From assembly GCA_014800245.1 (NCBI GenBank), contig JAAVGM010000026.1, positions 1 through 64,000 of the forward strand: a stretch of DNA of 64,000 nucleotides, in the 5' to 3' direction. Source of the stretch: Bacteroidales bacterium (GTDB lineage Bacteria > Bacteroidota > Bacteroidia > Bacteroidales > Muribaculaceae). Shown piece after piece: positions 7,921-16,605 of this stretch (its first letter is position 1; the number at the start of each line of letters is the position of its first letter). Made by a program: the position numbers and the translations under genes. Below the pieces are notes generated by a model, which made no database searches, was not told the DNA's origin, and worked only from the letters and a program-made list of their open reading frames with translations.

Positions 7921-7966
7921 AAAATGAGTCGGTGCTTTTTATTTCTTAAGCATCGACTCATTTTAT
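7921..7966. terminator. bidirectional intrinsic terminator
   Basis: AAAATGAGTCGGTGC (7921-7935) pairs with GCATCGACTCATTTT (7950-7964), one G-T wobble, with A and T runs flanking on both strands. It serves the convergent surface-protein and MGMT-family genes. Confidence 0.85.
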
Positions 7967-8019
7967 ATATTCTCTTTTATACTTTAGAAAAAATTGCTTT
8001 CTGATGATTTCAAATTCTA

Positions 8020-8331
8020 TTAGAGAAGCGGATCCCAACGATAAAGAGAAAGCTTCACACGATTTGATGAACCTATGATTATCCCCTCAGCTCGTAGTAA
8101 GTCTGCTTGGGCATCCCAGTGGGGTGCCGGTCGTCCTTGCGCATTGACCACACGATGACAAGGGATGACGGAGTCCATTCCTATAGATCCTAAGATTTTA
8201 CCTACCAGCCTTGCATGTGAAGGAGATCCCGCAAGGGCAGCCACATCTCCATATGTCAACACCTTCCCGGGAGGGATTTCAGAAACAATATCTTTGACTG
8301 CATGAGTGAATTCAATTTTATCGAGCTTCAT
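8020..8331 (-). CDS. MGMT-family DNA-alkylation repair protein (short form)
   Basis: 103 residues, corresponding to the C-terminal DNA-binding/active-site domain of O6-alkylguanine-DNA alkyltransferase only: helix-turn-helix IPPGKVLTYGDVAALAG (19-35) and IPCHRVV with Cys58 as the potential alkyl acceptor. Alkyltransferase-like (ATL) proteins of similar size usually replace this cysteine; here it is kept, so direct alkyl transfer is possible. Full-length Ogt has an extra ~60-residue N-terminal domain that is absent. The next upstream gene on this strand (TPR protein) is 25 bases away, so it may be the last gene of the dsbD operon. Confidence 0.88.
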   Translation of the reverse strand: MKLDKIEFTHAVKDIVSEIPPGKVLTYGDVAALAGSPSHARLVGKILGSIGMDSVIPCHRVVNAQGRPAPHWDAQADLLRAEGIIIGSSNRVKLSLYRWDPLL

Positions 8332-8356
8332 ACCTCTATTCTATACGTTAGTTATA

Positions 8357-9238
8357 TTATAGTTTCATCCGATCGATAAGGGTTTGGTCAGCTCCGTATT
8401 CCTTCGCTAATTTCAAAGCGATTTCAGCTTCTTCATTCTGATAATTCAGACGATGAAGATAAGCTCGAAGGAGATACAGATTCCCGTTTCTTGGAAATGC
8501 TTTCATTGCCTCCCTAAGTGTTTCCGATGCTTCCGGCAAACGTCCATTGTCAGCTAAAAGTGTAACTTTATAAAAATAAATTGTCTCATCAGGCATTATT
8601 TTCAATGATTCAGAATAAAGGGTGATAGCTTTATCTATTTCCCCATTTTGAATGGCAATTGAGGCCAAGCCATTATATCCCTGTGTATTTTCCGGATGGT
8701 TTTTTTTAAGATATTCGAAATCCTTTTCGGCGTCTGTTGTATTCTTCAGCTCCATCAGGACCATCCCCCTTATCATTCGAGGCCATTCGAGGGTTGAGTC
8801 ATTTTTAAGGAGAAGATCAAGATCGGTTAAGGCATCATCCATTTTTTTTTCACTGATAAGCAGGGCAGCTCTCCCGGATAGCATATTTATTGAATTAGGT
8901 TGAAGCGACAATCCAATATTATATGCTTCTAATGCCCCTTCTGAATCATCAAGATTCTGTCTTATTTCTGCCAGATTTGCCCAAAGAAGCCAGTTTGATT
9001 TATTTGCAGGTTTCAATCGGAGCGCACTGATGGTGGTTCGTTCAGCATCTTTCCAATTCTTAATTGAAGAATAATATTCGGCGGAATCCACCAAGACCTC
9101 AAATGCTTTTTCTGAGTCAATGGCAAAATCTCTTCCGTTTAAGTTCTGAGATTGCGCCACAGACACAAAAATAATTAGCAACAAGGGGCAAATTACTTTG
9201 CCCCTTGTCATAAAAGATATATTAAAAATCTGTTTCAT
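8357..9238 (-). CDS. secreted/periplasmic TPR protein
   Basis: 293 residues with a signal peptide (hydrophobic core CPLLLIIFVSVAQS, cleavage near residue 30) and about seven tetratricopeptide repeats from residue 40 to the end, e.g. NWLLWANLAEIRQNL and AYNIGLSLQPNSINM. TPR proteins are scaffolds; no enzymatic motif is seen. The ATG directly abuts the stop codon of dsbD (0-base gap), so the two are translated from one message. A role in periplasmic redox or protein assembly is inference from that linkage. Confidence 0.85.
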   Translation of the reverse strand: MKQIFNISFMTRGKVICPLLLIIFVSVAQSQNLNGRDFAIDSEKAFEVLVDSAEYYSSIKNWKDAERTTISALRLKPANKSNWLLWANLAEIRQNLDDSEGALEAYNIGLSLQPNSINMLSGRAALLISEKKMDDALTDLDLLLKNDSTLEWPRMIRGMVLMELKNTTDAEKDFEYLKKNHPENTQGYNGLASIAIQNGEIDKAITLYSESLKIMPDETIYFYKVTLLADNGRLPEASETLREAMKAFPRNGNLYLLRAYLHRLNYQNEEAEIALKLAKEYGADQTLIDRMKL

Positions 9239-11287
9239 TTATTTCTTCTGCGAGTTGTAACGAGAGATACCTGAGCGGAGGAACTGCAAATATTTCGGAA
9301 CGTTCTCATCATATCCGTAAGGTTGAGCAAGAGGTTTGCCGTTGTTGTCAACCAATACATAATATGGCTGGGCATTTGCACCAAATTTAGAACGTTCGAG
9401 ATAGCTCCATTTATCTCCATATGTGCGGAGGGTGCGCTCAGTGCCATCCGATTCCTTCACCTCAATGGGCTCGGGCAGAGGCTTCTTATCATCCACCATA
9501 AGGGTGATTAGCACATAGTCGTTTTCAATGATTGATTTCACTTCAGGATTAGTCCATACAGCAGCCTCCATCTTTCGGCAGTTGACGCAACCAAACCCGG
9601 AGAAGTCGATCATAACCGGTTTATTAAGTTCTTGCGCCATTCTCATACCCTCTTCATAGTCGGAAGATGTGGCATGTACGCTTCCTTCATAGAGGTTGAA
9701 ATCCTGAGTGGAAACCGGAGGAGCGAATGCGCTTATGCTCTTAAGGGGCGCACCCCAAAGACCGGGGAGCATATACACTGCAAATGCGAGCGAGATACAT
9801 GCGAGCATAAAGCGAGGCACACTTACTTTTTCCACTTTGGAATCATGAGGGAAGGTGATCTTTCCGAGGAGATAGATGCCAAGGAGCGCGAATATAACAA
9901 TCCAAAGAGAAACGAACACCTCTCTATCAAGTATTCTCCATCCGTAAGCAAGGTCGGCAACAGAGAGGAACTTTAAAGCGAGAGCCAACTCCAGGAAGCC
10001 AAGTACAACCTTGACAGTATTCATCCAGCCACCGCTCTTTGGCACTGACTTAAGAATAGTCGGGAAGATGGCGAAGAGTGTGAAAGGAAGGGCAAGAGCA
10101 AGCGAGAATCCAAACATTCCTATGGCAGGAGAGATGAAATTGGATGTTGCAGCTGCCTCTACAAGCAGGGTTCCGATGATCGGACCTGTGCAAGAGAAGG
10201 ATACGAGGGCAAGCGTGAATGCCATAAAGAAGATGCTGAGATATCCGGTGGTGGAGTCAACCTTTGAATCCATCTTATTGCTCCATGATGCAGGGAGAGT
10301 GATTTCAAATCCACCCATGAACGAAATTGCAAAGAGAACAAGAAGAAGGAAGAAGGCAATGTTGAAGCCGGCCGAAGTAGCAAGTTCGTTGAGAGCGGAT
10401 GCTCCGAAGATTGCAGTGACAATAAGACCGAGCAAAACGTATATCACTATGATAGATGCTCCATAAGTCACAGCCGCCATGATTGATTTGCGTCGTGTCT
10501 TATTCTGTTTCAAGAAGAAACTTACTGTCATCGGAATCATAGGCCAGACACAGGGAGTGACCAATGCAATGAGACCTCCCAAGAAACCGGCGATGAATAT
10601 ATACCATAGAGAGCGGCCTTGCTGAGAAGGATCGTCCTTGAAAACCTTGAATTCAGCCTCAACATTATCCCACCATCCTGATGTGTCGGCATTAGAGAGG
10701 TTGACACCCGGCACCAATGGAGCGTTAGCAGATTGAAGAGAATCTATCATCTCTGCCACTCCCTCAGCTTGGGAAGCGTCCGACTCATCAGCCTTAGTTT
10801 CCTCTTTCAATCCTTCTTTAGCCTCCTCTTCCTTTTTATCATTGGCTAAAGGAGACTTTCCTTCGAATTTGTGAGAGCCGAAAACCTGAAAACAACTTCC
10901 ATCATTGCAAACCTGTCCTGTGATCTCAACTTTAGCTGTGTAGGTGGGGGCAGTTGCCTTCAATTTCTGGGTAAATTTGACTGTCCCGGTCCAATAGTGT
11001 TCCTCTACTCCGAAAATATCATTGAATTCCTTGGAATACGCCTTGTCGGGGGTAGGTTTGCCCACAAGGGAGCACCCCTTAAGGTCGAAGGTCATGACGA
11101 GAGGGTTCGAACCCATTTCGGGGTTATCGAAAGCGTAGAGATGAAAACCGCGTTCAATTTTTGCAGTAATCTCTAACGAAGGATCAGCGGTATTGTCTCC
11201 TATGAGTTTATACGACCAATCCACATTGCCCGCTTTACAAACAAGCGTCAGCATCAATACCGTGAAGATTGAAAGAAATTTCTTCAT
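9239..11287 (-). CDS. dsbD: thiol:disulfide interchange protein DsbD
   Basis: 682 residues. Signal peptide at 1-19; N-terminal DsbD-alpha-like immunoglobulin domain (about 22-145) with two cysteines in GQVCNDGSCFQVFG; an acidic linker (about 145-175); an eight-helix DsbD-beta/CcdA membrane domain (about 225-480) with paired redox cysteines in VTPCVWPM and FSCTGPII; and a C-terminal thioredoxin domain with GCVNCRKM. It moves electrons from cytoplasmic thioredoxin to periplasmic disulfide reductases. All redox cysteines are present and length is as expected for Bacteroidetes DsbD. A promoter lies at 11330-11361, overlapping the divergent ior promoter; downstream partner is the TPR gene. Confidence 0.95.
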   Translation of the reverse strand: MKKFLSIFTVLMLTLVCKAGNVDWSYKLIGDNTADPSLEITAKIERGFHLYAFDNPEMGSNPLVMTFDLKGCSLVGKPTPDKAYSKEFNDIFGVEEHYWTGTVKFTQKLKATAPTYTAKVEITGQVCNDGSCFQVFGSHKFEGKSPLANDKKEEEAKEGLKEETKADESDASQAEGVAEMIDSLQSANAPLVPGVNLSNADTSGWWDNVEAEFKVFKDDPSQQGRSLWYIFIAGFLGGLIALVTPCVWPMIPMTVSFFLKQNKTRRKSIMAAVTYGASIIVIYVLLGLIVTAIFGASALNELATSAGFNIAFFLLLVLFAISFMGGFEITLPASWSNKMDSKVDSTTGYLSIFFMAFTLALVSFSCTGPIIGTLLVEAAATSNFISPAIGMFGFSLALALPFTLFAIFPTILKSVPKSGGWMNTVKVVLGFLELALALKFLSVADLAYGWRILDREVFVSLWIVIFALLGIYLLGKITFPHDSKVEKVSVPRFMLACISLAFAVYMLPGLWGAPLKSISAFAPPVSTQDFNLYEGSVHATSSDYEEGMRMAQELNKPVMIDFSGFGCVNCRKMEAAVWTNPEVKSIIENDYVLITLMVDDKKPLPEPIEVKESDGTERTLRTYGDKWSYLERSKFGANAQPYYVLVDNNGKPLAQPYGYDENVPKYLQFLRSGISRYNSQKK

Positions 11288-11325
11288 AGATGTATGGTTG
11301 ATTAATATGGTTGTTTTTATTTTTA

Positions 11326-11357
11326 TTTGCGAATTTAATCAAATGTTGTTATATTTG
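11326..11357 (+). promoter_or_regulatory. promoter of the iorAB operon
   Basis: TTTG (11326-11329), 20-base spacer, TATATTTG (11350-11357): an exact Bacteroidetes primary-sigma promoter. Predicted start near 11363 leaves a ~165-base leader before iorA. It occupies almost the same DNA as the opposite-strand dsbD promoter. Confidence 0.8.
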
Positions 11358-11361
11358 CAAT
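11330..11361 (-). promoter_or_regulatory. promoter of dsbD, superimposed on the ior promoter
   Basis: On the minus strand ATTG (11361-11358), 20-base spacer, TAAATTCG (11337-11330), with one mismatch in each box. The two promoters share nearly every base, so one polymerase would exclude the other. Confidence 0.6.
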
Positions 11362-11406
11362 GATTAAATCTAATACTTGCAAAATTTTGTTAGATAATTT
11401 TCTTTT

Positions 11407-11424
11407 TTAGTCTGAAAAGACTAA
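11407..11424 (+). other. leader hairpin with GAAA tetraloop
   Basis: TTAGTCT (11407-11413) and AGACTAA (11418-11424) form a perfect 7-bp stem closed by GAAA, a GNRA loop, in the long iorA leader. Function unknown; it could stabilise the leader or be part of a larger fold. There is no U-run, so it is not a terminator. Confidence 0.5.
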
Positions 11425-11527
11425 GATTTAAAGAACCTAACGAAAGAAAAGCAACTAAATTATTTTCAATTTTCCGAAATGATCGGAGATGAAATAGAAT
11501 AATGATAATACCTTAAATATACCACGC

Positions 11528-13141
11528 ATGAACACGAAAAAGTTGTTATTGGGGGATGAGGCTCTTGCTTTGGGCGCCCTTCATGCCGGTCTATCGGGAG
11601 CATATGCTTATCCCGGTACGCCTTCAACAGAGATCATGGAATTTATCCAGCAGTCGCCAATCACAAAGGAGAGGGGGATTCATTCCCATTGGTCGTCGAA
11701 TGAGAAGACGGCTGTAGAGGAAGCGCTCGGAATGTCGTATTGTGGCAAAAGAGCAATCACCTCCATGAAGCATGTTGGCTTGAATGTGGCTGCTGATCCG
11801 TTTGTAAACTCTGCAATGACAGGTGCAAATGGAGGTCTGCTCGTTATTGCAGCCGACGACCCTTCCATGCATTCCTCTCAGAATGAACAGGATTCAAGAT
11901 TTTATGCTGATTTTGCAATGATTCCGGCATTGGAGCCCTCCAATCAGCAGGAAGCATATGATATGGCAGCATATGGATTTAATCTTTCCGAACAATTCCA
12001 GATTCCGGTGATGGTTCGCTTGGTGACTCGTCTCAGTCATAGCCGTGCCGTGGTTGAAACGTCGGAAGAAGTGAAAGAGGAGAATGTGCTTCACTATCCT
12101 GAACGTCCCAAACAGTGGGTGCTTATGCCGGCTATGTCGAAGATCCGTAACAAACAGCTCATCGCAGATTTTGATGATCTTCAGATCGTATCCGACAAAT
12201 CTCCTTTCAATCGCTACGAAGAGGGTAAGGACACTCGTATCGGTATTGTGGTTAGCGGCATTGCCTATAACTATCTTCAGGAGGCATTCCCGAAGGGGGT
12301 TCCGTTCCCTGTGGTGAAGGTGAGCCAGTATCCTTTGCCCAAGAAGCTCATCAGTCGCCTTTATAATGAATGCGATTCGCTTCTCGTAATAGAGGAAGGA
12401 CAGCCATTTATTGAAAAGCAACTTCGCGGACTCCTTGATGCCGGCAAGCCTGTGATGGGTAAGTTCACCGGAGAATTGAATCGCGACGGCGAGCTTAATC
12501 CCGATATTATAAGGAATCTCTTCATGTCGATTGCTCCCGAATATATGGAGCTCGAATCAATGAAGCGTAATATTCCGGCAAAGAATGTGGTTTCTCGTCC
12601 GCCCGCATTGTGTCAGGGTTGCGGTCATAGAGATGTCTATGGCGCTCTCAATGAAGTGCTGGAAGGATATGAGAATGCAAAAGTGTTTGGCGATATAGGC
12701 TGCTACACGCTTGGATTCCTTAGTCCGTTCAATTCAATTGACACTTGCGTTGACATGGGTGCATCAATCACAATGGCAAAGGGTGCGGCAGATGCAGGTC
12801 AGCATCCGGCTGTGGCAATAATCGGAGATTCTACATTCACTCATAGCGGTATGACCGGTCTGCTTGATGCCATCAACGAGAACTCACCGATCACTGTGAT
12901 TATCTCAGACAATCTCACCACAGGTATGACTGGAGGTCAGGATTCCCAGGGAACAGGCAAGATTGAGGAAATATGTCTTGGCCTTGGAGCTGCTCCCGAA
13001 CATGTCCGCACAATCGATTCCCTCCCGAAGAATCATGATGAGATGGTCAAGCTCTTCAAAGAGGAGATCGATTATCCCGGCTTGTCGGTAATAGTGTCGA
13101 GAAGAGAGTGTATCCAGACAGCTCGAAGAAAGAAAAGCTGA
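11528..13141 (+). CDS. iorA: indolepyruvate:ferredoxin oxidoreductase, alpha subunit (no ferredoxin domain)
   Basis: 537 residues. N-terminal pyruvate:ferredoxin-oxidoreductase domain (about 8-190, AYPGTPSTEI), a central transketolase-C-like region (about 235-340) and a C-terminal thiamine-diphosphate domain with CQGCGHRD (362-369), GDIGCYTLG and the GDS(T)...DN motif (433-462). The enzyme decarboxylates aryl-pyruvates (indolepyruvate, phenylpyruvate) to aryl-acetyl-CoA using CoA and reduces ferredoxin. Archaeal IorA continues into a C-terminal 2x[4Fe-4S] domain; this one ends at SRRECIQTARRKKS, as in Bacteroides homologues, so electrons must leave by a separate carrier. First gene of a four-gene operon; iorB begins 26 bases later. 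Confidence 0.95.
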   Translation: MNTKKLLLGDEALALGALHAGLSGAYAYPGTPSTEIMEFIQQSPITKERGIHSHWSSNEKTAVEEALGMSYCGKRAITSMKHVGLNVAADPFVNSAMTGANGGLLVIAADDPSMHSSQNEQDSRFYADFAMIPALEPSNQQEAYDMAAYGFNLSEQFQIPVMVRLVTRLSHSRAVVETSEEVKEENVLHYPERPKQWVLMPAMSKIRNKQLIADFDDLQIVSDKSPFNRYEEGKDTRIGIVVSGIAYNYLQEAFPKGVPFPVVKVSQYPLPKKLISRLYNECDSLLVIEEGQPFIEKQLRGLLDAGKPVMGKFTGELNRDGELNPDIIRNLFMSIAPEYMELESMKRNIPAKNVVSRPPALCQGCGHRDVYGALNEVLEGYENAKVFGDIGCYTLGFLSPFNSIDTCVDMGASITMAKGAADAGQHPAVAIIGDSTFTHSGMTGLLDAINENSPITVIISDNLTTGMTGGQDSQGTGKIEEICLGLGAAPEHVRTIDSLPKNHDEMVKLFKEEIDYPGLSVIVSRRECIQTARRKKS

Positions 13142-13166
13142 TGTAACCCCAAAATATAAAAATAAA

Positions 13167-13748
13167 ATGAAGACAGATATCATCCTGGCCGGAGTAGGAG
13201 GTCAGGGCATCCTTTCAATAGCTACAATTTTGGGGGCGGCTGCTCTCGAAGAGAATCTTTATTTGAAGCAGGCAGAAGTGCATGGCATGAGCCAGCGTGG
13301 TGGAGACGTCCAATCTAACTTGCGTATAAGCTCTGAGCCGATTCACTCGGATCTTATCCCTTTAGGTGGGGCTGACCTTATTGTGTCGCTCGAACCAATG
13401 GAGGCTTTGAGATATGTAGAGTATCTTGCTCCGGAAGGGTGGGTTGTGACAAATACCAATCCTTTCGTGAATATCCCGAATTATCCTGAAATGGAGGCAG
13501 TGGAGGGCGAACTTAATGCGCTTCCGCATGTAGTGGCTTTCAATATGGATGAAAAGGCTAAGGAACTTCTTTCCCCAAGAAGCTCTAACATGATTCTTCT
13601 TGGAGCGGCGTCTCCTTTCATACAAATCGCCCCTGAGAAGATTGAGGATGCTATTCGCAAAGTGTTCGGGAGAAAAGGGGAGAAGATTGTAGAGTCAAAT
13701 GTTAAAGCGTTCCATGCCGGGCGTGAAATAGCAATGAAAAAATCCTGA
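13167..13748 (+). CDS. iorB: indolepyruvate:ferredoxin oxidoreductase, beta subunit
   Basis: 193 residues, the usual size. The gamma-type POR domain is visible: AGVGGQGILSIATILG (glycine-rich CoA/oxo-acid binding), EVHGMSQRGGDVQSNLRI and GGADLIVSLEPMEALRY. It pairs with IorA to form the complete 2-oxo-acid oxidoreductase. It sits between iorA and the aminotransferase gene, 5 bases from the latter, all in one operon. Confidence 0.95.
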   Translation: MKTDIILAGVGGQGILSIATILGAAALEENLYLKQAEVHGMSQRGGDVQSNLRISSEPIHSDLIPLGGADLIVSLEPMEALRYVEYLAPEGWVVTNTNPFVNIPNYPEMEAVEGELNALPHVVAFNMDEKAKELLSPRSSNMILLGAASPFIQIAPEKIEDAIRKVFGRKGEKIVESNVKAFHAGREIAMKKS

Positions 13749-13753
13749 CAGCA

Positions 13754-15064
13754 ATGTTTCCACTAAATAATGATACCTTGAACGACGCAATCAAGCGTCG
13801 TTCAATCATCGATATCACTTCTGCCACAATACGCCAGGTGTGCGCATTAGCAGCCGATCTTGAGAATGAAGCGGATGAAAAGATGGTTCATCTTGAGATG
13901 GGAAATCCGGGGTTGCCGGCAGAGAACGTTGGATTAGAGGCAGAAATAGCTGCATTGCAGAATGGAGTTGCTAATATATATCCCAATATCGCCGGTATTC
14001 CGGAATTGAAAACCTGGGGTTCCCGTTTTATCAAGGCATTCCTTGATATAGAGATTCCTGCAAAGGATATAATACCGACAGTGGGCTCAATGCAGGGAAG
14101 CTTCACAATGATGCTCCTTCTAAAGCAGCGCATAGAGGGGAAAGACACGATGCTCTTTATCAATCCGGGGTTCCCTGCTCAGAGAAATCAGGCTAAACTT
14201 CTTGGTCTTAAGGAGGAAGCTTTCGATATTTATTCATATCGAGGCAAAAAGCTTGAAGAGAAACTTGAAAGCATCCTGAGCAAGGGTAATATCACGGCAA
14301 TGATATATAGCAACCCCAATAATCCCGCATGGACCAACCTTACGGAGGAGGAGCTTGAAATCATTGGCCGGATGGCCACAAAATATGATGTTATTGTTCT
14401 TGAGGATCTTGCATATTTCGGAATGGACTTCCGCAAGGATATTGGTCATCCCGGTGTGCCTCCCTTCGGCTCAACTTGTGCTCGATACACAGACAATTAC
14501 ATTCTCCTTCTTTCTGCATCCAAGATATTCAGCTATGCCGGACAAAGAATCGCACTTGTCTGCATGAGCGAAAAGGTGGCGGATCGTCATTATGAGGCTC
14601 TTGAAAAGTTTTATGAGATGCCCTCATTTGGAGATGCATATGTATTTGGAGTGCTGTATTGCGCCTCTTCCGGAACAGCTCATTCGGCTCAATACGCTCT
14701 GGCAGCTATGCTTGAAAAGGCTGTGAAAGGTGAGCTTCCTTTTGTGGATCATTGCCGTGAATATGCAAAGAAGGCGGAGAGGGCAAAGAAGAGTTTCACT
14801 GATAACGGATTTCATCTTGTTTATGAATTTGATGGAGAGGAGCCTATTTCAGATGGATTCTTCTTTACAATGGGTTATCCGGGGATGTCGGCGAAAGAGC
14901 TTCAGCTCGAACTCCTGCGTTATGGGGTAGCGTCCATCTCATTGCCCTCCACCGGAAGCGAACAGCCCGGTGTGAGAGTATGTGTATCGATGCTTAGAAG
15001 CGAAGATGATTTTGTTAAACTTGAAAGATTCCTCAAGAAGTTTAACGAAGATCATAAGAAATAA
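13754..15064 (+). CDS. PLP-dependent class I aminotransferase
   Basis: 436 residues, fold type I. Visible features: NPGLPAE near the N-terminus, YPNIAGIPELK (76-86), substrate-loop SNPNNPAWT (186-194), PLP Asp in VLEDLAYFG (214-223) and the Schiff-base Lys257 in LLSASKIFSYAGQR. Next to iorAB it most likely interconverts aromatic amino acids and the aryl-pyruvates used by IorAB; substrate is inferred from context. It resembles Bacteroidetes aminotransferases encoded with 2-oxo-acid oxidoreductases. The CoA-transferase gene follows 18 bases later. Confidence 0.9.
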   Translation: MFPLNNDTLNDAIKRRSIIDITSATIRQVCALAADLENEADEKMVHLEMGNPGLPAENVGLEAEIAALQNGVANIYPNIAGIPELKTWGSRFIKAFLDIEIPAKDIIPTVGSMQGSFTMMLLLKQRIEGKDTMLFINPGFPAQRNQAKLLGLKEEAFDIYSYRGKKLEEKLESILSKGNITAMIYSNPNNPAWTNLTEEELEIIGRMATKYDVIVLEDLAYFGMDFRKDIGHPGVPPFGSTCARYTDNYILLLSASKIFSYAGQRIALVCMSEKVADRHYEALEKFYEMPSFGDAYVFGVLYCASSGTAHSAQYALAAMLEKAVKGELPFVDHCREYAKKAERAKKSFTDNGFHLVYEFDGEEPISDGFFFTMGYPGMSAKELQLELLRYGVASISLPSTGSEQPGVRVCVSMLRSEDDFVKLERFLKKFNEDHKK

Positions 15065-15082
15065 ATTAAAAGGTCCAGATCC

Positions 15083-16396
15083 ATGGAAAATAATGTAAAA
15101 TATATGACAGCCGATGAGGCAGTCCGACTGATTGAAAGCGGCGACCATATCTATATTCAAGGTTCGACTTCGATTCCTGAAATCCTTCTTGATGCTTTGG
15201 CAAAAAGAGCACTCGAACAAGGCGACCTTAAGGATATCACAGTATATTCGGCCTTTGCAGTGGCCCGCAGACCGTCACCTTTATGTCAGCCGGCCCTTAA
15301 GGATATCTTCTTTCAGGATTCGTTCTTTGTATCTAATTCTGTAAGGGAATGGATAGCGAAAGGGTATGGATCCGTGACCCCAAAGTTTCTTGGAGAGGTG
15401 CCTGAGCTTTTCCGTGACGGGACATGTCGTGTAGATGTAGCGCTTATCAACTGTTCGCTTCCTAATGAAGAAGGGGTGGTAAGCTTCGGAGTATCTGCCG
15501 ATCTCGCCACAAGCGCAGTGGAATGTGCTAATTGCGTGATTGCTCAGATTAATCCTCAGGTTCCGTTCACTCCCGGAGATGCTACCATACATCTTTCTCA
15601 ACTATCAGCCGCAGTGATGGTGGACGATCCTTTGGTAGAGGTGCCCACAGCTATCCCCACAGAAAAAGAGATAAGCATAGGCAATTATATTGCCGAACTC
15701 ATTCCTGACGGGGCCACACTCCAGATCGGAGTGGGCGGCATTCCAAATGCTGTGATTCGTGCTTTGTCAAATCATAAACATCTCGGACTTCACACAGAGG
15801 CTATGACCGATGGAGTGCTTCCTCTTCTTGAAAAGGGGATAATCGACAATTCCCTAAAGAAGGTTATGCCGGGAAAATCTGTGGCTTCTCTTGCCTTGGG
15901 CTCACGGGCTCTATATGATTATCTTGATGGGAATGATGATATTATCTTCAAAGATGTGGCTTGGACCAACAATCCATTCATCATTGCTCAGAATCCGAAG
16001 GTGATGTCAATTAATTCATGTCTTGAGATTGATCTCACGGGGCAGGTTTGTGCTGACTCAATCGGCAAGAAGATTTTTTCAGGAGTCGGAGGTCAGCATG
16101 ATTTTGTATATGGTTCGTCGAGAAGTGAAGGAGGGTTGTCTTTCCTTGCAATGCTTGCCACCACCAATAAAGGATTGAATAAGATCAAACCGGTTCTAAC
16201 AGAAGGCGCCGGAGTGGTGACCACTCGTTTCCAGACAAATTATATTGTCACAGAGTATGGCGCGGTGAATCTGAGAGGGAAGAATCTTGCGGAACGAGCA
16301 AAACTGATGATTTCCATCGCGGCACCCGAATTCAGAGAAGAACTCGAGCGAGAGGCTGCCGAGCGATATGGTCAAGCATTTTTGAGATTGCGATAA
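15083..16396 (+). CDS. acetyl-CoA hydrolase / CoA-transferase family protein
   Basis: 437 residues, two-domain class I CoA-transferase of the 4-hydroxybutyrate/acetate CoA-transferase type. Catalytic Glu239 lies in GLHTEAMTDGV; glycine-rich QIGVGGIPNAV (214-224) precedes it, and VVTTRFQTNYIVTEYG marks the C-terminal domain. As the last gene of the ior operon it could move CoA from the aryl-acetyl-CoA made by IorAB onto acetate, releasing phenylacetate or indoleacetate and conserving energy as acetyl-CoA. That role is inference; related loci that I recall in Bacteroides carry a phenylacetate-CoA ligase instead. A strong terminator follows. Confidence 0.9.
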   Translation: MENNVKYMTADEAVRLIESGDHIYIQGSTSIPEILLDALAKRALEQGDLKDITVYSAFAVARRPSPLCQPALKDIFFQDSFFVSNSVREWIAKGYGSVTPKFLGEVPELFRDGTCRVDVALINCSLPNEEGVVSFGVSADLATSAVECANCVIAQINPQVPFTPGDATIHLSQLSAAVMVDDPLVEVPTAIPTEKEISIGNYIAELIPDGATLQIGVGGIPNAVIRALSNHKHLGLHTEAMTDGVLPLLEKGIIDNSLKKVMPGKSVASLALGSRALYDYLDGNDDIIFKDVAWTNNPFIIAQNPKVMSINSCLEIDLTGQVCADSIGKKIFSGVGGQHDFVYGSSRSEGGLSFLAMLATTNKGLNKIKPVLTEGAGVVTTRFQTNYIVTEYGAVNLRGKNLAERAKLMISIAAPEFREELEREAAERYGQAFLRLR

Positions 16397-16421
16397 CTGA
16401 TTGAGAATTCTGCATTTATAA

Positions 16422-16451
16422 GGTGTCCGGCTCAGGTCGGACACTTTTTTT
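16422..16451 (+). terminator. intrinsic terminator of the ior operon
   Basis: GTGTCCG pairs with CGGACAC around a short loop and is followed by seven T residues (16445-16451), 26 bases after the CoA-transferase stop codon. Confidence 0.9.
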
Positions 16452-16605
16452 ATATTTTTTTAATATTTTATGAACCATTATTAAGCAAAGATGTTATTAT
16501 ATGTGGAGACAGGCTTAAAGGAGTTCCTCTCAATAGAGTTAGTCTCACTAAACTTAGGCTTTAGGATTAAGCAGTAAAATCATCGTTACTAAAAATAGAA
16601 AAGGT

